A DNA stretch of 13,433 nucleotides from Verrucomicrobiota bacterium (GTDB lineage: Bacteria > Verrucomicrobiota > Verrucomicrobiia > Opitutales > Opitutaceae). Both the position numbers and the translations under genes were made by a program. Location of the stretch: NCBI GenBank assembly GCA_023457035.1, contig JAEWNN010000167.1:1-13433 (forward strand), in the 5' to 3' direction. The stretch's first letter is position 1. Each line of letters opens with the position of its first letter. Positions 1 through 7,200 of the stretch are shown here, in pieces. The notes beneath the pieces are model-generated. The model searched no databases. It had not been told where the DNA came from and saw only the letters and a program-made list of their open reading frames with translations.

Positions 1-1676
1 GGGCGGACGGCTTTCTCGTCGGGGATCTCGCGGCCGGTGGCGGGATCGACTTTGTAGGTACGGCGGTCCCAGACGTAGCGGGTCTTGCCGGACTCGTCCT
101 GGGCGAAGCTTTTCTCGTCGTAGGCGAGGACGGCGTCGCGGCACTCGATGTTGTGGAAGGCGCGCAGGACGGGCTCGGGCCAGTGGGTGCTGCCGCGGTT
201 GCGGTGGTGCCACTGGAGGTGGCCGATCCAGAGGACGAGCTCGGCGACGGAGGCGGCGCGGGGGTTGAGCTCGAGGCCGAGGAACTGGTGGGGGTCGACG
301 GTCTCGCCGGCGAGGTCGAGCCGCATGTTGTCGCCGAAGGATTCGACGAGCTCGAGGACCTCGCCCTCGAGGCGCTTCATGTGCTCGAGGGTGACGTAGA
401 GGAAGTTGCCGGAGCCGCAGGCGGGATCGAGGACGCGGATACCGCAGAGCCGGTGGTGGAAGGCGCGGGTCTCTTTGATGGCGCCCTTCAGGTCGCCGCG
501 GGTGGCGCGGGTGATGGCGGCGGCGCGCACGTTTTCCCACTCGTCGCGCAGGGGCTCGATCACGGTCGGGAGGACGAGGCGCTCGACGTAGGCGCGCGGG
601 GTGTAGTGGGCGCCGAGCTTGTGGCGCTCGGCGGGGTCGAGGGCGCGTTCGAGGAGGGTGCCGAAGATGGCGGGCTCCACGTGGCGCCATTCGAGGCTGG
701 CGGCCTTGCGGAGGAGGCCGAGCTGGGGGCCGTCGAGCGGGAGCACGGCGGCATCGGCGAAGAGGCCGCCGTTGAAGTGGAGGAGTTTCTCGCGGAGGAC
801 GAGGGAGTAGCCGCCGCGGTTCATCTCCTCGAAGAGGGCTTTCAGGAGCGGCACGGCGGCGCCGGGGTCGCCTTTGACGGAGTCGAGAAGCTGCTTGAAG
901 GACTCGGTCGGGAGGAGGCCGACATCCTCGGCGAACATGCAGAAGAGGCAGCGGGAGAGGAAGGCGGCGACGAGCTTGGGCTCGTGGTGTTTCTCGAAGA
1001 GGCGGGCGAGGTTGGCGAGGCACTCGGCGACTTCGCGGGTGACGGCGGCGGCCTTCTTGGACTGGTCGAGCGAGTGCGGGTCGAGCCAGACGGCGCGGAG
1101 GCGTTCGCGCGGCTCCTCCTGGAGGAGATCGCGGAGGCGGATACGGAAGGTGCGGGCGTCGGGGTGGTGGAGGTAGGCTTTGCCCTTCTGGGAGAAGTCG
1201 GCGAAGAGCTCGAAGCTGTGGCCGACATCGACGGTGACGATGAAGGGCGGCGGATCCTCGTCGGCGGGGAGGGAATCGACGTAGCGTTTGGCCTGCTCGC
1301 GGGCCTCGTGCATCTTGCGGTCCCAGGCCTCGGTGCCGCGGACGATGCCGGCGGAGCGCGGGGCGGGCTCATCGGTGAAGTCGAGGGCGAGGGCGGCGGA
1401 CTCGGGTTTGGCCTCGCCGTACTGTTTGCACTCCAGGACGAAGCAGCCGCGGCGGTAGAGGTCGATGCGGCCGGTGGTGGTGGTGCCGTCGCGGTGGTGG
1501 AGGCGGACGGAGCGCTCGAAGACGTAGGCGTTGGCGGCGGCGTCGGGCCCGGCGGGATCGGGGCGCGGGAGATCGAGGACTTCGCAGAGTTCGGAAAGGA
1601 AGAGCTGGTAGTTGGCGCGCTCGGCGCGCTGGGCGCCGGACCAGCGGTCGACGAAGGACTGGAGGGTGAGAGGCAA
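1..1676 (-). CDS. MmeI-like restriction-modification protein (endonuclease/DNA methyltransferase), N-terminal 558 aa; 3' end beyond window
   Basis: This is the N-terminal part of a single-chain Type II (MmeI/YeeA-like) enzyme that methylates and cuts DNA with one shared specificity domain. Read from TTG at 1676, the frame is open for 558 codons to the window edge. Residues 1-40 resemble the MmeI N-domain (FVDRWSG..RAERANYQLF). Residues 70-84 hold a PD-(D/E)XK nuclease motif, D72-X9-E82-C-K84, with the same spacing as MmeI. Residues about 190-350 are a helical spacer, followed by HKLGAHYTP (353-360). Residues 417-425 are SAM-binding motif I, DPACGSGNF. Residues 466-490 (FLGLELNPRAAS..LVLWIGHLQW) are the next methyltransferase motif. 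The catalytic NPPY/F motif and the target-recognition domain should lie past position 1. The start is uncertain: no in-frame ATG or Shine-Dalgarno was found, the frame stays open upstream through a 21-bp tandem repeat, and TTG fits the family's N-terminus best. Confidence 0.88.
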   Translation of the reverse strand, partial: MPLTLQSFVDRWSGAQRAERANYQLFLSELCEVLDLPRPDPAGPDAAANAYVFERSVRLHHRDGTTTTGRIDLYRRGCFVLECKQYGEAKPESAALALDFTDEPAPRSAGIVRGTEAWDRKMHEAREQAKRYVDSLPADEDPPPFIVTVDVGHSFELFADFSQKGKAYLHHPDARTFRIRLRDLLQEEPRERLRAVWLDPHSLDQSKKAAAVTREVAECLANLARLFEKHHEPKLVAAFLSRCLFCMFAEDVGLLPTESFKQLLDSVKGDPGAAVPLLKALFEEMNRGGYSLVLREKLLHFNGGLFADAAVLPLDGPQLGLLRKAASLEWRHVEPAIFGTLLERALDPAERHKLGAHYTPRAYVERLVLPTVIEPLRDEWENVRAAAITRATRGDLKGAIKETRAFHHRLCGIRVLDPACGSGNFLYVTLEHMKRLEGEVLELVESFGDNMRLDLAGETVDPHQFLGLELNPRAASVAELVLWIGHLQWHHRNRGSTHWPEPVLRAFHNIECRDAVLAYDEKSFAQDESGKTRYVWDRRTYKVDPATGREIPDEKAVR

Positions 1677-1731
1677 GACGGTGGGCGGTTGCCGGTAGAC
1701 GGTGGGCGGTAGACAGTGGACGGTGGGCGGT
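1677..1731. repeat. 21-bp tandem repeat, three units, at the 5' edge of the restriction-modification gene
   Basis: The core GACGGTGGGCGGT occurs at 1677-1689, 1698-1710 and 1719-1731, exactly 21 bp apart, with variable 8-bp linkers. Because 21 is a multiple of three, the minus-strand frame of the downstream gene stays open through it, with PPTV recurring every seven residues. Related, less regular tracts appear at about 2724-2746 and 3089-3122. Confidence 0.8.
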
Positions 1732-1835
1732 AGGGCGGAGGACGGGCGAGTCTTGAAGCGAGAATCCAGGAGGAGGAAGGCGGAAGGCGGACTCAGGCTG
1801 AGACCGGAGCAGAGCGCGATGATGGCCGCATGCTA

Positions 1836-1920
1836 CTCCGCGTTCTCCGCGGCTCCGCGTGAGGCTGGATTGGGTTTGGTTTCGGAGAGGGTCGCACGCG
1901 GAGGCGCAGAGGGCGCGGAG
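1836..1920. repeat. Long imperfect inverted repeat, family copy 1
   Basis: A left arm of 26 nt (1836-1861, starting CTCCGCG and ending CTCCGCGTG) and a right arm of 26 nt (1895-1920, CACGCGGAGG...GCGGAG) pair at 22 of 26 positions around a 33-nt spacer. Arms of the same sequence recur at 3005-3081 and 9028-9097, which marks an interspersed repeat family rather than chance GC richness. Confidence 0.75.
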
Positions 1921-1955
1921 GAGGGGGGCGGTGGACGGACGACGGAGGAGGGAAC

Positions 1956-1984
1956 CGCTAATGAACGCGAATGGGCGCTAATGA
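1956..1984. repeat. Short direct repeat CGCTAATGA x2
   Basis: CGCTAATGA occurs at 1956-1964 and 1976-1984, 20 bp apart, inside the non-coding repeat mosaic. No function is apparent. Confidence 0.5.
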
Positions 1985-2034
1985 CGGAGGATGGAGGGAT
2001 GGGGGACGGGAAAGAGTGGGGACGGGGGCGGCGG

Positions 2035-2188
2035 GGTGTCGAGCGAAGAGGCGGGACTGGGGGAGTTGGTCGAGGGAGGCGCGGGTGACGATGGTCTGCG
2101 GCCAGTCACCATCGAACTCGTACGCGAGCTTGAGGAGTCGGATGGAGCGCTCGGCGAGGTTGTCGGAAAAAAAGAAACGGACCGCCAA
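2035..2188 (-). pseudogene. Possible gene remnant, weakly PIN-like toxin N-terminus
   Basis: The minus-strand frame from TTG 2188 gives about 50 residues of ordinary protein-like composition (RFFFSDNLAERSIRLL, then KLAYEFDGDWPQTIVTRASL) before turning into Pro/Arg/Ser-rich repeat DNA. The opening RFFF-x-DN-L-x-x-R loosely resembles the start of PIN-like (VapC45/DUF5615-type) toxins, where the D is an active-site acid. The resemblance is weak and I cannot name the family. There is no normal start codon or ribosome site, and the 5' end coincides with a terminator hairpin whose T-tract encodes the FFF. It may be a truncated gene or a chance open stretch. Confidence 0.22.
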
Positions 2189-2204
2189 CCCCTTGGCGGT
2201 CCGT
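2167..2204 (-). terminator. Rho-independent terminator (minus strand)
   Basis: A perfect 12-bp stem (2177-2188 with 2193-2204, ACGGACCGCCAA/TTGGCGGTCCGT) closes on a four-base loop at 2189-2192. On the minus strand it is followed at once by TTCTTTTTTTCC. It lies about 157 nt past the methyltransferase stop codon and is the likely end of that transcript, insulating it from the restriction-modification gene. Confidence 0.88.
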
Positions 2205-2360
2205 CTGATTGTCGGAATCTAACCCCAATATCCCGCTAGGCGGGAAAGCAAACAAGCACGGGGAGTAGGACGCACGAGGGGCGATTTGGTTGCAAAATAG
2301 TTGGAGATTTTTTCCGGGCGACCGGGGCGGGGCGTGCGGGCGAGGACGCCCCTGGGGATT

Positions 2361-2954
2361 TCACCCGGTGGCGAGTTCGGCGCCTTCGAGGGCGAGCAGG
2401 GCCCGCTTTGTCGCAAGCCCGCCGGGGGCGGAGTAGCCGGTGAGCCGGCCGCCGGCGCCGAGGATGCGATGGCAGGGGACAAGGAGCGGCCAGGGGTTGG
2501 CGCCCACGGCGCCGCCGATGGCGCGCGCCGTGCCGGGCTTTGCCCCGATGGCGCGGGCGAGGTCGCCGTAGGTGGCGGTGCGGCCGGGCTTGACCGCGAG
2601 GACGGCGCGGAGCACGCGGCTTTGAAATTCGGTGACGCGCGACCAGTCGTAGGTCAGGTCGGCGAAGTCCTGCAGATCGCCGGCGAGGTGGCGCTGGACG
2701 CGGGCGATGAGGGAGGCGGAGGACGGTGGCTGGTGGGCGGTGGGCGGATCGTTGCGCTCACGCGCGACGCTACGGAGGGCGAAGGACGGAGGGCGGAGGA
2801 CGGAGGAACTCGGATCGTCGCGCTCACGCGCGACGCTACGGGCGGAAGTGGCGGGAAAGCGCGGGGCGGAGGGGAGCGCGAAACCGGTGAGGCCGGCGTC
2901 GGACCACGTGAGGGTGCATTCGCCGATGGGGGTGGGGAAGCGGGCGGAGGGCAT
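2361..2954 (-). CDS. ogt: Methylated-DNA--[protein]-cysteine S-methyltransferase (O6-alkylguanine repair)
   Basis: This suicide repair protein moves the alkyl group from O6-alkylguanine in DNA to its own cysteine. It has 197 residues from ATG 2954. The active site is LLVPCHRILG with C161. The DNA-binding helix-turn-helix lies at about 110-150 (TEFQSRVLRAVLAV, then YGDLARAIG), and GYSAPGG...K at 173-183 is the conserved post-active-site loop. Residues about 1-28 (FPTPIGECTLTWSDAGLTGF) are a normal family N-terminus, so this start is preferred over upstream TTG/GTG starts in repeat DNA, though no Shine-Dalgarno is visible. Residues about 33-80 are unlike the family. They are Arg/Pro/Ser-rich and include two copies of SVARER(D/N)DP, each encoded by a REP-like DNA repeat lying in frame. 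The C-terminal catalytic domain is intact, so activity is plausible. Confidence 0.9.
   Translation of the reverse strand: MPSARFPTPIGECTLTWSDAGLTGFALPSAPRFPATSARSVARERDDPSSSVLRPPSFALRSVARERNDPPTAHQPPSSASLIARVQRHLAGDLQDFADLTYDWSRVTEFQSRVLRAVLAVKPGRTATYGDLARAIGAKPGTARAIGGAVGANPWPLLVPCHRILGAGGRLTGYSAPGGLATKRALLALEGAELATG
2746..2775. repeat. REP-like palindromic repeat copy 1, inside the methyltransferase gene
   Basis: A 30-bp unit starting GGATC and ending CTACGG. Its hairpin is CGTTGCGC-TCAC-GCGCGACG (2750-2769), an 8-bp stem with one T-G wobble. It is read in frame in the methyltransferase gene as SVARERNDP (residues 62-70). Confidence 0.85.
2812..2841. repeat. REP-like palindromic repeat copy 2, inside the methyltransferase gene
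   Basis: The same 30-bp unit with stem CGTCGCGC/GCGCGACG (2816-2835). The wobble of copy 1 is here a C-G pair. It encodes SVARERDDP (residues 39-47) in the same frame as copy 1. A G/A-rich tract (GGAGGACGGAGG type) separates the two copies. Confidence 0.85.
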
Positions 2955-3004
2955 GGCGGGGATTATGGTCGAGACGGACGCAGGCCGGGTTTGAGACGAT
3001 CCGA

Positions 3005-3081
3005 CTCTGCGTTCTCTGCGTGGGACGGGATGGGGTCTGGCTGCGGAAGCGTTCTCACGCGGAGGCGCGGAGAGCGCGGAG
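3005..3081. repeat. Long imperfect inverted repeat, family copy 2
   Basis: The left arm at about 3005-3025 (CTCTGCGTTCTCTGCGTGGGA) is a shortened complement of the right arm at 3053-3081 (TCTCACGCGGAGG...GCGGAG); about 8 bp are missing from the left arm. The arms match those of the copy at 1836-1920. It sits upstream of the methyltransferase start in a 223-bp gap that also carries REP copy 3. Confidence 0.65.
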
Positions 3082-3121
3082 GGGGCGGTGAGCGGTGGAC
3101 GGTTGCCGGTGACCGGTGGAC

Positions 3122-3151
3122 GGATCGTTGCGCTCACGCGCAACGCTACGG
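3122..3151. repeat. REP-like palindromic repeat copy 3, intergenic
   Basis: The same 30-bp unit with stem CGTTGCGC/GCGCAACG (3126-3145), in which the variable pair is T-A. It lies 27 bp past the stop of the receiver-kinase gene (3178) and upstream of the methyltransferase. It is preceded, like copy 1, by a GGTGGRCGGATCG context. Confidence 0.85.
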
Positions 3152-3177
3152 GCTGGGAAGTGCGGGGCGGCGGGCGG

Positions 3178-4284
3178 TTACGGCGCCGGGAGCGAGAACC
3201 AGAAAGTGCTGCCGTGGCCCGGTGCGTTCTCGAAGCCGATCGAGCCGCCGTGCGCCTCGACGGCCATCTTGCAGAACGCCAAGCCGAGGCCGGAGCCGCC
3301 CCGGCGGGCGCCGGCGGGGGTTTGCCCGAACTTCTCGAAGATGCGGTTGTGCTGATCGGGCGGGATGCCGGGGCCGTCGTCGGTCACGGCGAGGCGCACC
3401 TGCCCCTCTGTCGGGACGATCTCGATGCGGATGGAGCCGGTGGGGGCGGTGAACTTGATGGCGTTGGCGACAAGATTGACCACCACCCGGCGGATGAGGT
3501 CGCGGTCGATCTCGGCTGGGACCGGTCCGGGCGCCTCGAGCCGGAGGGTGCGTTCCGCGGCGAGCGGGCGCAGGGTGTCGATCGACGCCCGGGCGATCCC
3601 GACGAGGTCGGCGGGTTCGCGGTGCAGCTCCAGCTTGCCCGACTCGAGGCGACTGACGTCGAGCATCTGGGAGACCATCTCGACGACCTGCGCGGCCCCG
3701 GTGCGGGCGGAGGCGACCAGCGTGGCGGCCTCGGGGTCGTGGCCGGGGACCAGCTCGGCGAGCAACTCGACCGAGAGTTGGAGGGCGAGCAGCGGTGAGC
3801 GCATGTCGTGCGCGATCATGTGGGTGAGCGTGTCGCGCTGTTTCTCCAACTCCTTGAGACGGGCCAGGTTCGCCTCCAGCGCGAGCTCCTTGCGGCGCAG
3901 TTCGAGGTGGGTGCGCACGCGGGCGTCGACCTCCTCGAACTGGAAGGGCTTGCCGACGTAGTCGACGCCGCCGGCCTGGAAGGCGCGGACCTTGTCGGCG
4001 GTGTCGGTGAGGGCGCTGATGAAGAGCACCGGGATGTCGCGCCAGCGCGGATCGGCCTTGAGGCGGCGGCAGACCTCGTAGCCGTCCATCTCGGGCATAC
4101 TGATGTCGAGCAGGACGAGGTCGGGCGCCTTCGCCTCGACCACGCGCAGGGCCATCTCGCCGCTGGGGACGGGGCGGACCTTGTAGCCGCCGTCGCGCAG
4201 CATGGTGGTGAGCAGCCGCAGGTTGGCGGGCGTATCGTCGACGACGAGGATCGTGGCAGGGTCGGGGGTGACGCCGGTGCTCAT
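3178..4284 (-). CDS. Response-regulator/histidine-kinase fusion (REC-HisKA-HATPase_c), soluble
   Basis: A cytoplasmic kinase of 368 residues with an N-terminal receiver. The receiver spans about 11-125, with acidic pair D16-D17, phospho-acceptor D60 (LVLLDIS), S90 and K112 (YVGKPF). A short helical linker (about 126-150) leads to the dimerisation/phosphotransfer domain with H159 in MIAHDMRSPL. The ATPase domain follows, with the N box at about 270-274 (NLVANAIKF), G1 at 302-306 (DDGPG) and G2 at 330-336 (GSGLGLA). There is no transmembrane segment or output domain. The ATG at 4284 overlaps the upstream kinase stop as ATGA, has no Shine-Dalgarno of its own, and is therefore probably translationally coupled. 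An upstream in-frame start at 4338 would lie inside the previous gene and adds no domain. The receiver is likely phosphorylated by the upstream hybrid kinase or a partner; that is inferred from the pairing. Confidence 0.93.
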   Translation of the reverse strand: MSTGVTPDPATILVVDDTPANLRLLTTMLRDGGYKVRPVPSGEMALRVVEAKAPDLVLLDISMPEMDGYEVCRRLKADPRWRDIPVLFISALTDTADKVRAFQAGGVDYVGKPFQFEEVDARVRTHLELRRKELALEANLARLKELEKQRDTLTHMIAHDMRSPLLALQLSVELLAELVPGHDPEAATLVASARTGAAQVVEMVSQMLDVSRLESGKLELHREPADLVGIARASIDTLRPLAAERTLRLEAPGPVPAEIDRDLIRRVVVNLVANAIKFTAPTGSIRIEIVPTEGQVRLAVTDDGPGIPPDQHNRIFEKFGQTPAGARRGGSGLGLAFCKMAVEAHGGSIGFENAPGHGSTFWFSLPAP

Positions 4285-7200
4285 GACGGAGTCGGGGGTT
4301 GGGCGGGAGGCGAAATGAAGGTGGCGATCCGATCCCAATCGAAACGGTCGGTGAGCGCCCGTAGCTCGGCGGCGAGCTCCGGCGACTCGGCGGCGAGTTC
4401 GTCGAGCAGGGCGAGCGTGGCGTCGAGATCGGCGGCGGCGACGGCCTGCCGTAGCGGTGCGGCGAAGCGGGGCGGGAGCGCGGCGGGGCTGTGCGCGGCG
4501 GTGGTCGGTGTGGCCGGCTCGCTCGCGAAGCGCAGATCGAGCAGACGGCGCAGACGCTCGAGCAGCTCGTCGTCGCGGAAGGGTTTGCCGAGGAAGTCGT
4601 CGACGCCCTCCATCGGGTCGCGCAGTTCCTGGATGACACTGGCGGAGAGGCCGAGGATGCGGACGTCGTTGCCGCCTTCCAGGTCTCGGATACGGCGGGT
4701 GGCCGCGGCACCGTCCATGAAGGGCATGCGCAGGTCCATGAGGATGGCGCGGGGGCGGCGCTGCTGGAAGCGCGCGACGGCCTCGAGGCCGTTGGCTGCC
4801 GTCTCGACTTCGAAACCGACCGAACGCAGCAGCGACTGGAGGAGCCGGCGGCTGTCCTCCTGATCATCCACGACGAGGATCGGGCAGGGCGGCTGGCCGG
4901 CGGCGAGGTGGAACGCGCGGGGCGGAGAGGCGGGGAGGGGGCGGGCGGGCTCGTCGGCTGAGGCGCCGAGCCGGAGGGTGACGGTGAAGACGCTGCCGCG
5001 GCCCTCGACGCTGCGCACGGTGATGTCGCCCTCCATCATGCGGGCGAACTCGCGGCTGATGGCCAAGCCGAGCCCGGTGCCGGAACCCGACTTGCGGCCG
5101 GTGGCGGTCTGCTCGAACTGCTGGAAAAGCCGGTCGAGTTCGTGCGCCGCGATGCCGGGACCGGTGTCCTCGATCTCGGCGTGGACGAGCCAGTGCTCGC
5201 GGTCCTGGGGCAGGGCGCGCAGGCGCAGGGCGATGGAACCGGTCTCGGTGAACTTGACGGCGTTGCCGAGGAGGTTGACGAGGATCTGGCGGATCTTGCC
5301 CTCGTCGGCGAGGACGGTGCTCGGCAAATCCGGGGCGAGGTCGACGGTGAAGGCGAGGTGTTTGGCTTCGACGCGGGGGGAGAACATGAATTGCACGTTC
5401 TCGACGAGGTGGTGCAGGTTGCAGGGGGCGAGTTTGAGGGAGGCGCGCCGGGCCTCGATCTTGGAGAGCTCGAGCACGTCGTTGAGGAGGGCGAGGAGGT
5501 ATTCGCCGTTGCGATCGATGGTCTCGAGATCGGTGCGGTGCGCGGGGGTGATCGCCGGGTCGCGGAGCAGGAGCTGGGTGAAGCCGAGGATGGCGTTCAT
5601 CGGCGTGCGGATCTCGTGCGACATGTTGGCGAGGAACACGCTCTTGGCCTTGTTGGCGACCTCGGCCTGGGCCTTGGCGGCCCGCAGCTCGGCCATGTGC
5701 TTGTGCTCGGTGATGTCGAGGCAGGTGCCCTGGTAGTAGAGCAGGTGTCCGGAATGATCGGTGACAGTGCGGCCGCTGAGCAGGACCCAGATCAACTGGC
5801 CGTCCTTGCGCCGGGCCTGGTACTCGTAGGTGTGGACCCAGCCGGTGCGGGTGAGGGAATCGAGGATGCGGCGGCGGTCTTCCGGGTCGGCGTAGACCTG
5901 GGCGGCCAGATCGGTCACGGTCGCAACCATCTCCTCGGGCGTGTCGTAGCCGTGCATGCGCGCCATGGCGGGATTGACGGCGAGCAGCCGGCCCTCCGGC
6001 GTGCTGCGGAAGATGCCCTCGAGGGCGGTCTCGAAGATGCCGCGGTAGTCGGCCTCGCTGGCGCGCAACGCCTGCTCGGTGCGCTTGAGCTCGGTGACAT
6101 CGATGATGACGCCTTCCAACGCCAACAGCTGGCCCGCAGAGTCGAAGATGCCCTGGCCCTGCTCGGCGACCCAGACCTCGCGGTCGGTGCGGGTGGCCAC
6201 GCGGTAGTTGAGCCGATAGGGCTCGTGGGCGGCGAGGCAGCGCTGGACCTCCTGCCAGACGGAGTCGCGCTGCTCCGCCGGGATGATCTCCTCCAGTATC
6301 GCCTTACGGGTGACGAGGTAGTCCTCCTCGGCGATGCCGAGCAGTTCGCGGCAGCCGGCGCTGATGAACTCGACGGTCCAGTGCGGGTCGTTGGCGCAGC
6401 GGTAGGCGACCCCGGGGAGGTTGGCCACGAGGGTCGACCAGCGGCGTTCCTTCTCGTGCAGGGCCTCCTCGGCCAACGTCCGCTCCGTGACGTCCTGGAG
6501 CGTGCCGACGAGAACGGTGACCGCGCCGGTAGTATTTTCCCGGTGACGCACGCGCGTCTCGAGATGGCGGGGCCGGCAGACGGCGGGGTTGGTGCGGTGC
6601 AACAGGATCTGAGGTCTGCCGGTCTCAACGGCCGTACGGAAGGACTCGGTCAGCTTGGCGCGGTCATCGGGATGGATGAGGCGCGGGAACTCGGCGAAGG
6701 GCGGTGGGGAGTCGGCCGGTTCGAGATCGAACAGGCGGAACATCTCCTTCGACCAGGATCCGGTGCCGGTCGTGAGGTCCAGATCCCAACTGCCGATGCG
6801 GGCGTGTTCCTGGGCGGCCGCCAGCTGGGCCTCGCTGCGGCGCAGCGACTCCTCGGCGCGCTGGCGGGCGCTGATGTCGCGGATATTGAGCACGGCGCCG
6901 TTGATGCCCGGGTCGGCGAGCCAGCTGGTGCCGACGGTCTCCACCTGGGCCCACGAGCCGTCCTTGCGGCGGGTGCGGTATTCGGAGCGGTAGGTGTGGC
7001 CGGGGTCGGCGAGCGCCTGGGCGAACACAGCGGCGGAGTGCGCGAGGTCGTCGGGGTGGATGCGTTCGAGGCCGCGGGTGCCGCGGAGTTCGGTGGCGGT
7101 GTAGCCGAGCAGGCCCTCGGCCGGTCCGTAGACTTCGAGATACGTGCCCTGGGCATCGACGACGGCGATGAGATCGTTGGTGTTGGCCAACAGTCGCTGG

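Larger units (their letters stand above)
1677..2360. other. Repeat-rich intergenic region, about 680 bp
   Basis: Between the methyltransferase gene (stop at 2361) and the restriction-modification gene there is no full-length gene. The stretch holds the 21-bp tandem repeat, a long inverted repeat, the CGCTAATGA pair, G/A-rich tracts, a possible 50-codon gene remnant at about 2040-2188, and a strong minus-strand terminator at 2167-2204. A small hairpin (TCCCGC-TAG-GCGGGA) lies at 2231-2245. I recognise no promoter for the restriction-modification gene. Confidence 0.7.

Noticed and set aside
153..1712. Plus-strand open frame of 519 codons opposite the restriction-modification gene
   Set aside because: It is Gly/Ala/Glu/Val-rich, without motifs, and mirrors a minus gene whose codons end in G or C. 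The minus strand encodes clear nuclease and methyltransferase motifs.
1677..2300. CRISPR array suggested by short repeats
   Set aside because: The repeats are 13-30 bp with variable or 8-bp linkers and no spacer-sized unique units, and there are no cas genes.
2215..2300. tRNA gene near the terminator
   Set aside because: No T-arm GGTTC motif, acceptor stem or cloverleaf could be formed. Only a small 6-bp hairpin is present.
2955..3143. 63-residue N-terminal extension of the methyltransferase from a TTG at 3143
   Set aside because: It translates the REP and inverted repeats. The family N-terminus begins at ATG 2954.
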